Below the pieces are notes generated by a model. That model did not search any database. It was not told the DNA's origin and saw only the letters and a program-made list of their open reading frames with translations. A stretch of DNA of 19,990 bases from Pseudomonadota bacterium (GTDB lineage Bacteria; Pseudomonadota; Alphaproteobacteria; Rhizobiales; Devosiaceae), in NCBI GenBank assembly GCA_023433775.1, contig JAEYTY010000018.1, positions 1 to 19,990 of the forward strand, in the 5' to 3' direction. The position numbers were made by a program, and so were the translations under genes. Positions 14,285 to 19,990 of this stretch are shown here, piece by piece (within the stretch, counting starts at the first letter, position 1; the number at the start of each line of letters is the position of its first letter).

Positions 14285-14833
14285 GTGAAGAGCATTTTCA
14301 ACCTGCTGGTCCTGCCAGTTTTTCTGACCCTCTCGGCTCCCGCCCTGGCGCAGTCCGGCGCGCAGTGCACCGGCATTGGCGATGATACCGAGCGGCTGGC
14401 CTGCTACGACAATCTCTTCGCCGGCACCACCCCGCCACCGGATGGCACAATTGTTTCGTTTGAATCCGAGCAGCTGATACCGGCCCGACCGAGCGGACGC
14501 GCGCCAGCGACGATAACAGTGTCGTGTGAAGCCAATGGTCTTCAGATTGCATTTGGCTTTGCCGGTAACACGCTGTCTTCACTAGGCAATGATGTAGGTT
14601 TGACGCTGCAATATGACCTGACGCGCCGCAGCAGCACCCTGCCGGTCGGCGACGACAATACCTCGGTACTCATCGACAATTCCCGCGATGCGCTGGCCTT
14701 TATCGACAATCTGGCCGGGGTCACAAACCTGACGGTTCGGGTGACGCCGACCAGCACCCGCACCCTTTCGGTACGCTTCCGCGTTGACAACTTTGCCAGC
14801 GCAGTGGCTCCCGTAGTCGAAGCCTGCTCCTAA
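14285..14833 (+). CDS. Periplasmic VasI/TagO-like protein (type VI secretion-associated family fold)
   Basis: A 182-residue exported protein. Residues 1-22 are a signal peptide ending in ALA before Gln23. The mature N-terminus has the pattern CTGIGDDTERLACYDNLF (Cys28 and Cys40), the hallmark of the VasI/TagO type and related periplasmic proteins. Further on, TVSCEANGLQIAF and a final VVEACS give four cysteines, consistent with two disulfides. The beta-rich rest fits the VasI pattern. No other type VI secretion gene is in the window, so a role in that system is doubtful; a general envelope role is more likely. The start is GTG 14285, with GGAAGGGG ending 10 nt upstream. It follows the PPDK-like gene on the same strand but appears to have its own promoter. 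Confidence 0.6.
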   Translation: MKSIFNLLVLPVFLTLSAPALAQSGAQCTGIGDDTERLACYDNLFAGTTPPPDGTIVSFESEQLIPARPSGRAPATITVSCEANGLQIAFGFAGNTLSSLGNDVGLTLQYDLTRRSSTLPVGDDNTSVLIDNSRDALAFIDNLAGVTNLTVRVTPTSTRTLSVRFRVDNFASAVAPVVEACS

Positions 14834-15051
14834 TCCGATAACCCGCTCAGACCCGCTTTGCTTGTGCAGGGCGGGCGATATGTTGCGGCTTTTGATCGCC
14901 CTGCCGCAGACCTGCCACATCCGCGCCCTGCCTGCGCCTGGAAGTCCATTTACGCGCTGCTAACCTTAATAAGCGATGGTTACAACCGTCGGCATTTGAG
15001 CGTCACATTTGCCGAGCGTCATGTTGTGTAGCGTAGTGTCGAGTAGCGTAT
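14834..15051. promoter_or_regulatory. Intergenic region upstream of the SleB-type gene
   Basis: A 218-bp gap. Just past the VasI-like stop, GGGCGAT (14873-14879) pairs with ATCGCCC (14895-14901), and GCAGGGCG (14866-14873) can alternatively pair with CGCCCTGC (14897-14904); either may be the end of the upstream transcript, without a U tract. TAACC (14961-14965) and GGTTA (14978-14982) form an inverted repeat flanking an AT-rich TTAATAAG. The last 53 bp hold the AGCGT array described separately. No gene is seen here. Confidence 0.4.
14998..15050 (+). repeat. Four phased AGCGT boxes (two pairs of 8-bp direct repeats)
   Basis: AGCGT occurs at 14999, 15015, 15030 and 15045, at spacings of 16, 15 and 15 bp. 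The first two lie in identical 8-mers GAGCGTCA (14998-15005, 15014-15021) and the last two in identical 8-mers GTAGCGTA (15028-15035, 15043-15050). The array stops 1 bp before the ATG of the SleB-type gene at 15052. It looks like a set of binding sites or a decayed tandem duplication. Spacing of about 1.5 helical turns would put neighbouring boxes on opposite faces of the DNA and alternate boxes on the same face. Confidence 0.55.
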
Positions 15052-16107
15052 ATGGCCTTTTCCCACCGGCCGGTGGCGCGTCAGCGCCCGGTCAGAGCGG
15101 TTCGCCGGAAATTGCCCGTTGTCAGGACGTTTCTGACATGTGCGGCAACAGCAATGGCCTATATCGGCATTACCGGTAGCGCTTTCGGCCCTGCGTCTGA
15201 GCCGCTTGGTACGCTTGGCCTGCCGCAACAAGCGCCTGTTATGCAGGCTAGCCTCAGCTATGCGGGCGCCGACCCGATCATTACCGGCTCAGTCGATCAT
15301 CTGTTTGATTCAATCAGCTTTACCGGCCCAAACCGCGCCGGGAAAACTGACCGCTACCGCCCTGAAACCGACGCTCTCGCCATATCCCGCAGCTTTGAGG
15401 AAGTGCGCGTACGCCTCGCAGCACTCCGCGCGCCGCCATCGGATCCGACCGATCTCGGTCAGACACGACTGGCTGACCTTGGTGGCTCTGATGCTGGCTC
15501 CGAAGAGGCAGGACCGCGCATGTCGGTCGCGGCGATCGATCCCAAGCTCGGCGCTGGCGCGCTGAACGCTATTGCCGGCATTGCGCCGGGCTCTGCTGCG
15601 CCTCTGCCAGCCACGGCCACCGAGCAGCTGGCCTATGCCCGCGCCAATACCCCCGCCATGGGCGAATACACCACGACGGACAGCACGAAAGTCTCCGACA
15701 AGGAGCTTTGGTGCCTGGCGACCGCGATTTATTTCGAAGCGCGCGGCGAAAATTATCGCGGGCAGGTCGCTGTTGCGCAGGTGGTGATGAACCGCGTTGA
15801 AGATCACCGCTATCCCGATACGATCTGCGGCGTGGTGTTCCAGAACCAGCATCGGCGCAATGCCTGCCAGTTCTCCTTTGCCTGTGACGGCATTCCCGAA
15901 GTGGTCAACGAGCCCAAGCCCTGGGCGCAGGCCGAAGAAATCGCCCTGGGCGTGACCAGGGGTGAGCTGCATCTGGCCGAGGTTGGCAATGCCACTCACT
16001 ACCACGCCACTTATGTGCGGCCCGACTGGGCGCGGCGCATGAACAAGGTGACGCAAATCGGGCTGCACGTCTTCTACAAGTTCAAAACGGGCTGGCTGTT
16101 CGGATAG
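15052..16107 (+). CDS. SleB-type cell wall hydrolase (Hydrolase_2 domain)
   Basis: A 351-residue exported peptidoglycan hydrolase. An Arg-rich N-terminus (about 1-27) precedes a hydrophobic stretch (28-47, FLTCAATAMAYIGITGSAFG), a signal peptide or anchor. Residues 48-215 are low complexity and rich in Ala, Ser and Pro, a likely linker. The C-terminal domain (about 218-351) is SleB-like: LWCLATAIYFEARGE with probable catalytic Glu229, GQVAVAQVVMNRVEDHRYPDTICGVVFQN, CQFSFACDG, and NATHYHATYVRPDWARRM. Members cut the glycan strand, as lytic transglycosylases or amidases. The genome is not spore-forming, so a role in wall growth or cell separation is likely. There is no clear ribosome binding site before ATG 15052; the phased AGCGT array lies immediately upstream. 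Confidence 0.88.
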   Translation: MAFSHRPVARQRPVRAVRRKLPVVRTFLTCAATAMAYIGITGSAFGPASEPLGTLGLPQQAPVMQASLSYAGADPIITGSVDHLFDSISFTGPNRAGKTDRYRPETDALAISRSFEEVRVRLAALRAPPSDPTDLGQTRLADLGGSDAGSEEAGPRMSVAAIDPKLGAGALNAIAGIAPGSAAPLPATATEQLAYARANTPAMGEYTTTDSTKVSDKELWCLATAIYFEARGENYRGQVAVAQVVMNRVEDHRYPDTICGVVFQNQHRRNACQFSFACDGIPEVVNEPKPWAQAEEIALGVTRGELHLAEVGNATHYHATYVRPDWARRMNKVTQIGLHVFYKFKTGWLFG

Positions 16108-16133
16108 CTAGGTCGCTGATTTTGAATGTGAAT

Positions 16134-16613
16134 TCAGCAATATGAGAAGCTGCTGGTTCGCACACAGGTGCGGCCAGACCTGGATGTACTTATCGTGACA
16201 TCATTGTAGCGCATCGAAACAAATGAGTTTCCGTTGTACTGCCAGATGGAGAACCGGTTCGGTTTTTCGGGTACGGCATTGACCTCAATGCCCGGATATT
16301 CAATGTGCCGCGAGGTCATCGCGTCGCTTGAATAGGTGCCGGTTTCTGTCGTGGTGATAGTGACATAGCTCACCCGGCCACCCTCGATCTTCTTGACCAC
16401 CTGGGTCGAAAGAGGGTCGGTCGATACCCAGTTCTCGTAGTCGACTGTGTAGTTCTTGCCCGCGAATTTAACGAGGCGGCTGGTGTCAAAACCGACCGGC
16501 ATTTCGTCGGCAAAAGCCTCGATAACCTGGCCCGGTCCAATAGCCGCGACCGCCATGGCCGAGACGGCGCCAATGGCCATGCCAAGGAGAATTCGACGAT
16601 CCGGCAGACTCAT
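16134..16613 (-). CDS. Small exported protein of unknown function, possible Tat signal
   Basis: A 159-residue protein I cannot assign to a family. The N-terminus, SLPDRRILLGMAIGAVSAMA, has twin arginines followed by a hydrophobic stretch, suggesting a signal peptide that could use the Tat route, with a possible cleavage near FADEMP. The mature part is polar and rich in Thr, Ser, Tyr and Val, with no charged clusters, as expected for a beta-rich periplasmic domain. The last 12 residues contain two cysteines (TCVRTSSFSYC), which may form a disulfide. ATG 16613 is preferred because GGAG lies 8 nt upstream; the frame is open to 16637. It converges with the SleB-type gene with 26 bp between stops. 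Confidence 0.65.
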   Translation of the reverse strand: MSLPDRRILLGMAIGAVSAMAVAAIGPGQVIEAFADEMPVGFDTSRLVKFAGKNYTVDYENWVSTDPLSTQVVKKIEGGRVSYVTITTTETGTYSSDAMTSRHIEYPGIEVNAVPEKPNRFSIWQYNGNSFVSMRYNDVTISTSRSGRTCVRTSSFSYC

Positions 16614-16740
16614 GGCGCTTGCTCCGTTCTGACCCATTTCGGCACATATGCCTTAAAGTTTCAGTAACCATGTCAGTTGCAGGGGAGCAAAGTCGATTGT
16701 CGAACAGGGTTAATTTTAACAGGCCCGTCCGGTATGGGGA
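16614..16740. promoter_or_regulatory. Intergenic region upstream of the small exported protein
   Basis: A 127-bp gap between two leftward genes, more AT-rich than its surroundings. GTTAA (16709-16713) and TTAAC (16716-16720) form a short palindrome around TT. It should hold the promoter of the small exported gene. I could not pick a convincing -35/-10 pair, and the palindrome does not match the CtrA spacing. Confidence 0.3.
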
Positions 16741-17343
16741 CTAGTGGCCGATCTCATTGAAAGCGCTGATGAATCTGTCATGCGCCTGATGCGTGGGCCA
16801 GGGTCGGATGAGGCGATCAAAGGCCTCAATATCGAACTCGGGCTGGCCCGGTTCGCCGAACAGGCGGCGGGCTTCGCCCGATTCGAAGCCGGCGAGATGG
16901 ACGGCTTCGAAAAATGCGGCCTCGCGGTCGGCTTTTTTGACCAGTTTGGCAAGGGCCGCCGGCATGGTCGCAGGGAGCGAGAAACGCAGGTAAATCGCGC
17001 CCAGCAAACGATTTTCCACGTCCTTGTAATTGCCGCCCATGGCCGCCTTGAAGGGGGAAATGATGTCGCCCATGACATATTCGGGGGCGTCATGCAGCAG
17101 GGCCTGCAAAAGAGCGACCGGCTCGGCGCCGGGATTGGCTGAACGGAAGAGTTCGAGCACGAGGACCGAATGCTGCGCGACAGAAAATGGATAATCGCCA
17201 ATGGTTTGGCCATTCCAGCGCGCCACGCGCGCCAACCCGTGGGCGATGTCGGAGAGTTCGACATCGACGGGCGAGGGATCAAGAATATCAAGGCGGCGGC
17301 CAGACAGCATACGCTGCCAGGCGCGTTGGCTTTGGCGTGACAT
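16741..17343 (-). CDS. HD-domain phosphohydrolase (YfbR-like)
   Basis: A 200-residue metal-dependent HD hydrolase. Probable metal ligands are His58 (SVAQHSV), the HD pair His84-Asp85 (LLHDAPEYVMGDI) and Asp139 (KKADREAAFFEA), the order of YfbR, which removes phosphate from deoxyribonucleoside 5'-monophosphates. The N-terminus RAWQRMLSGRRLDILDPSPV and DIAHGLARVARWNGQT are, from memory, well conserved in alphaproteobacterial relatives, whose substrates are mostly untested. ATG 17343 fits that homology although the ribosome binding site is weak. It is the middle member of a leftward run: ygfZ, this gene, small exported protein, with gaps of 100 and 127 bp, so each may have its own promoter. Confidence 0.85.
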   Translation of the reverse strand: MSRQSQRAWQRMLSGRRLDILDPSPVDVELSDIAHGLARVARWNGQTIGDYPFSVAQHSVLVLELFRSANPGAEPVALLQALLHDAPEYVMGDIISPFKAAMGGNYKDVENRLLGAIYLRFSLPATMPAALAKLVKKADREAAFFEAVHLAGFESGEARRLFGEPGQPEFDIEAFDRLIRPWPTHQAHDRFISAFNEIGH

Positions 17344-17443
17344 CTGGCTCGAATTGGCTAGCAGACTGTTAGCATCGAGCTTAGCAGATGACGGCGATTC
17401 GAGAACTTGGCGTCACGGAAGAGGGAATGGGCCGCAGAAGGCT

Positions 17444-18274
17444 CTATTCTTCGGCCGGCCCCGTCTCACCAAACTTATAAGTCGCCCAGGCGGGCAGGGC
17501 GAGAGTGACGGGTTTTCCATCGACGGTGACCGCCGAGGGGTCTGCGATCCGGTCGAGGCGGATGATGGCGACGGCATTTCCATCGACGACCTGACCGATC
17601 GTGCCGGCCTCGCGACCATTGGCCATGACAGGTGAGCCGGCGGGAGCATCGACGCCCGAGACAATGACCGGACGACGGCGCGCTGTGCCGCGATGCTTCA
17701 TGCGGGAGACGACTTCCTGGCCGACATAGCAGCCTTTGACGAAGTCGATGCCGTCGAGAAGGTCCATGCCGATATCGTGGGCAAAAGTGTCGTTGGCCGG
17801 GAAGTCATTACCCAAATGGGCGATGCCGGCGGCGATGCGGGCGCGGTGGTATTGCGTGTCGTCCTGATCCCAACCGGAGGCCTCCGCGATGGGGGCGATG
17901 ACGCGCCAGCCGATATTCACTGGACCCAGTCGGTCGCTATGGGTGATCCCGCCGGGCTCGGCGTCTGCGGCAAAGCCGACGCGGTGGGTTTCGTGCAGAT
18001 CGTCGATCTCGACCTTGGCGCGCAGACGATACATTTTCATGCGCTTGAGGAAATCATCGGCCACCGAGTTGTGGACGTCGAGCCAGATGGCGTCTTCGGC
18101 TTGACCGGCGAGGCCTTCGGCGAGAATTTTGCCCTGCGGCGAGAGCAGGGCCCACCATGCCGCCACGCCCGCCTCTGTCGGGACATGGCCTGTGACCACA
18201 TCATTGAGCAGGCGATGGGCTTCGGGACCGGAAAAGCGGAAAACAGCTCGGTCGGCGCGCAGATGAATGGTCAT
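17444..18274 (-). CDS. ygfZ: YgfZ-type folate-binding protein, Fe-S enzyme maintenance
   Basis: A 276-residue protein of the YgfZ/GcvT (aminomethyltransferase-like) family. It helps assemble or repair certain [4Fe-4S] enzymes in a tetrahydrofolate-dependent way. The diagnostic motif KGCYVGQEVVSRMKHRG is present with its key Cys182. Upstream are RFSGPEAHRLLNDVVTG and LLSPQGKILAEGLA, as in the family. The C-terminal beta domain (about 195-276) is complete. ATG 18274 is chosen because homology begins there and GAGG lies 9 nt upstream; the frame is open back to 18394, overlapping the divergent dihydroorotase. The two starts are 76 bp apart, leaving little room for two promoters. The adjacent HD hydrolase and dihydroorotase are, from memory, common neighbours in related genomes. 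Confidence 0.92.
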   Translation of the reverse strand: MTIHLRADRAVFRFSGPEAHRLLNDVVTGHVPTEAGVAAWWALLSPQGKILAEGLAGQAEDAIWLDVHNSVADDFLKRMKMYRLRAKVEIDDLHETHRVGFAADAEPGGITHSDRLGPVNIGWRVIAPIAEASGWDQDDTQYHRARIAAGIAHLGNDFPANDTFAHDIGMDLLDGIDFVKGCYVGQEVVSRMKHRGTARRRPVIVSGVDAPAGSPVMANGREAGTIGQVVDGNAVAIIRLDRIADPSAVTVDGKPVTLALPAWATYKFGETGPAEE

Positions 18275-18280
18275 GGTCGC

Positions 18281-18309
18281 TTGCCTCGGAAAGCCGCTGT
18301 CATCTATGT
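18281..18309 (+). promoter_or_regulatory. Candidate dihydroorotase promoter
   Basis: TTGCCT (18281-18286), a 17-nt spacer and CTATGT (18304-18309) resemble the alphaproteobacterial TTGaC-N17-CTATaT pattern. Transcription would begin near 18316, some 35 nt before the ATG. On the opposite strand an exact TTGACA (18312-18307) is present, but its 17-nt partner (CCGAGG) is not a -10 and overlaps the ygfZ ribosome binding site. Confidence 0.3.
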
Positions 18310-18350
18310 CAATTGAAACGGCATACAAATCAGACACCGGGACCGCAGAC

Positions 18351-19676
18351 ATGGCGCAGTATGACACGATTTTCAAGAACGCCACGCTGGTCAATCAGGA
18401 CGGTGAAGGCCTGGGAGACATTGCGGTCAAGGACGGACGCATAGCGGCGCTCGGCAGCGTTGGCGGCGACGCGGCGGAGGTGGTCGATTGCAAGGGGCTC
18501 CATATCCTGCCCGGCGTGATCGACACGCAGGTGCATTTCCGCGAGCCGGGGCTGACGCATAAGGAAGACCTTGAAAGCGGCTCGCTCGGCGCGGTGATGG
18601 GCGGGGTAACGGGCGTGTTTGAAATGCCCAATACCAACCCGCTGACCACGACGCGCGAGACCTTCGAGGCCAAGATCGCGGCGGGCACCAACCGGATGCA
18701 TTGCGACTTCGCCTTCTATATCGGCGGCACGCATGAAAATGTCGGCGAGCTCGCCACGCTGGAAAAGCTGCCCGGCTGCGCGGGCGTAAAAGTGTTCATG
18801 GGCTCGTCCACCGGTTCGCTGCTGGTGCAGGACGATGCCGGGGTGGAGGCTATCCTGCGCGCCATTTCACGCCGCGCCGCCTTCCACTCGGAAGACGAAT
18901 ATATGCTCGAAGAACGCAAGCATCTGCGCGTGCCCGGCGATCCGTCGAGCCACCCGGTCTGGCGCTCGCCCGAGGTGGCGATGAGCTGCACAACGCGACT
19001 GGTGAACCTGGCGCGCAAGACCGGCAAGCGCATCCATGTGCTGCATATCTCGACCAAGGAAGAGATCGTCTATCTCGCCGACCATAAGGATGTGGCAAGC
19101 GTCGAGGTGACGCCGCACCATCTGACACTGGACGAAACGGCCTATACGCGGCTGGGCACCTATGCGCAGATGAACCCGCCTGTGCGCGACAAGGCGCACC
19201 GCGAAGGCATCTGGAAGGGTGTCGAAAACGGCGTCGCCGATATTCTGGGCTCCGACCACGCGCCGCATACGCGCGAGGAAAAGGACCATGAATACCCCGC
19301 CAGCCATTCCGGCATGACCGGCGTGCAGACGCTGGTGCCGACCATGCTCGACCATGTGAATGCCGGAAAGCTCTCGCTACAGCGCTTTGTCGACATGACC
19401 AGCCACGGGCCCAATCGCCTCTTCGGCATCGCCCGCAAGGGCCGTATCGTCGTGGGCTATGACGCCGACCTCACCATTGTGGACATGAAGCGGCGCGAGA
19501 CCATTACCAATGACTGGATCAAGAGCCGGGCAGGGTGGACGCCCTATGACGGCGTGAGCGTCATGGGATGGCCAGTCGGCACGATTGTGCGCGGCCACAC
19601 GGTGATGTGGCAGGGGGAACTGGTGACGCCAAGCCAGGGCCAGCCGATGCGGTTTCTGGAGGCGATGGCGGGGTAG
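18351..19676 (+). CDS. pyrC: Dihydroorotase (class I amidohydrolase) with Gln in the HxH motif
   Basis: A 441-residue amidohydrolase of the dihydroorotase/allantoinase group. Dihydroorotase cyclises carbamoyl-aspartate in pyrimidine synthesis. Metal-site residues are Gln60 and His62 (DTQVHFREPG, where the family normally has HxH), Lys147 (GVKVFMGSS), His179 (AFHSEDE), His232 (VLHISTKE) and Asp302 (GSDHAPHT). All but the first ligand are present. The sequence DTQVHFREPGLTHKEDLESGS recalls alphaproteobacterial proteins annotated as dihydroorotase, so the Gln is probably a subfamily trait. ATG 18351 is chosen because homology starts with MAQYDTIFKNATLVN; ATG 18306 is an alternative and neither has a strong ribosome binding site. 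It is divergent from ygfZ. Hydantoinase or allantoinase activity is possible. Confidence 0.85.
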   Translation: MAQYDTIFKNATLVNQDGEGLGDIAVKDGRIAALGSVGGDAAEVVDCKGLHILPGVIDTQVHFREPGLTHKEDLESGSLGAVMGGVTGVFEMPNTNPLTTTRETFEAKIAAGTNRMHCDFAFYIGGTHENVGELATLEKLPGCAGVKVFMGSSTGSLLVQDDAGVEAILRAISRRAAFHSEDEYMLEERKHLRVPGDPSSHPVWRSPEVAMSCTTRLVNLARKTGKRIHVLHISTKEEIVYLADHKDVASVEVTPHHLTLDETAYTRLGTYAQMNPPVRDKAHREGIWKGVENGVADILGSDHAPHTREEKDHEYPASHSGMTGVQTLVPTMLDHVNAGKLSLQRFVDMTSHGPNRLFGIARKGRIVVGYDADLTIVDMKRRETITNDWIKSRAGWTPYDGVSVMGWPVGTIVRGHTVMWQGELVTPSQGQPMRFLEAMAG

Positions 19677-19733
19677 GGCGGCGAGAGGCCACAATTGCCT
19701 CCAGCTAAAGTCTCGTCCAGACCGATAGTTTTG

Positions 19734-19990
19734 TCAGTTTGGCAACCCGAGAAAGGCCGTTGGTGTCATGCCCGTCACCTGCCGAAAGGCCGCCGAGAAC
19801 GAGGCGGTGCTGGCAAAGCCGAAGTCAGCAGACACTTGGCCGATTGGAATTCCACGCGCAAGCAGATCCATTGACTGTATGATCCGGGCACGTTGGCGCC
19901 ATGCCTTAAGCGTCAAACCGGTCTCTGCTGGAAAGAGCCGGCTGACACTGCGGATTGACGTTGCTGCACGCGACGCCAGTTGCTCTGCAC
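19734..19990 (-). CDS. AraC-family transcriptional regulator, C-terminal DNA-binding part
   Basis: Open from the right edge of the window to TGA at 19736-19734, giving about 85 residues; the rest lies outside. It reads as the double helix-turn-helix domain of AraC regulators: LASRAATSIRSVSRLF forms the first HTH, then the linker helix LKAWRQRARIIQSMDLLARG, then the second HTH with the family signature IGQVSADFGFASTASFSAAFRQVTGMTPTAF. The missing N-terminal domain would show what it senses. It converges with the dihydroorotase gene with 57 bp between stops; a weak GAGGC/GCCTC hairpin (19685-19689 with 19697-19701) lies there. There is no sign of a broken gene inside the visible part. Confidence 0.9.
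   Translation of the reverse strand, partial: AEQLASRAATSIRSVSRLFPAETGLTLKAWRQRARIIQSMDLLARGIPIGQVSADFGFASTASFSAAFRQVTGMTPTAFLGLPN

Noticed and set aside
14961..14982. CtrA-binding site upstream of the SleB-type gene
   Set aside because: TAACC/GGTTA is an inverted repeat, not the TTAA-N7-TTAA direct arrangement, so the cell-cycle regulator claim is not supported.
18307..18312. Exact TTGACA on the minus strand as the ygfZ promoter
   Set aside because: At the proper spacing the -10 position is CCGAGG and overlaps the ribosome binding site, so a functional promoter is unlikely.

Overview
The window is a GC-rich chromosomal segment from an alphaproteobacterium, most likely Hyphomicrobiales and perhaps a Devosia-type genus. 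The placement rests on gene content and order recalled from that group: ispE beside a long-chain polyprenyl diphosphate synthase, glyQ and glyS flanking lemA-DUF2207, ispH and rnhA together, and a dihydroorotase/YgfZ/HD-hydrolase block. It was not tested by a search. I see no rRNA, tRNA, insertion sequence, prophage or CRISPR array. Almost all of it is densely packed core-genome coding sequence.

Layout. 1-2201: end of ispE, converging with a polyprenyl diphosphate synthase, then a divergent NPPF-type methyltransferase. 2250-4012: a 15-codon ORF coupled to a small membrane protein, glyQ behind a structured leader that looks like a dispersed palindromic repeat, and a convergent Rnk/GreA-C-domain protein. 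4296-8864: lemA, a DUF2207 membrane protein and glyS. 8880-11814: a DUF808 membrane protein converging with the leftward overlapping set ispH, GNAT acetyltransferase, rnhA. 11931-16107: a PPDK-like protein, a VasI/TagO-like periplasmic protein and a SleB-type cell wall hydrolase, all rightward. 16134-18274: three leftward genes (small exported protein, HD hydrolase, YgfZ). 18351-19676: dihydroorotase. 19734-19990: the C-terminal end of an AraC-family regulator cut by the window edge.

How the genes work together. IspE and IspH are steps of the MEP isoprenoid pathway, and the polyprenyl synthase uses its products, probably for the ubiquinone side chain. GlyQ and GlyS are the two subunits of tetrameric glycyl-tRNA synthetase. 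LemA-DUF2207, DUF808, the VasI-like protein, SleB and the small exported protein act at or outside the inner membrane. YgfZ supports Fe-S enzymes, of which IspH is one.

The best lead is the PPDK-like protein. Its PEP/pyruvate half and phospho-histidine align residue for residue with pyruvate phosphate dikinase, but its ATP-binding half is about 115 residues short and has lost three known nucleotide/Mg ligands. Other leads are four AGCGT boxes spaced 15-16 bp upstream of the SleB gene, a dihydroorotase whose first HxH metal ligand is Gln, a promoter-like 12-mer shared by two intergenic regions, and the structured glyQ leader.
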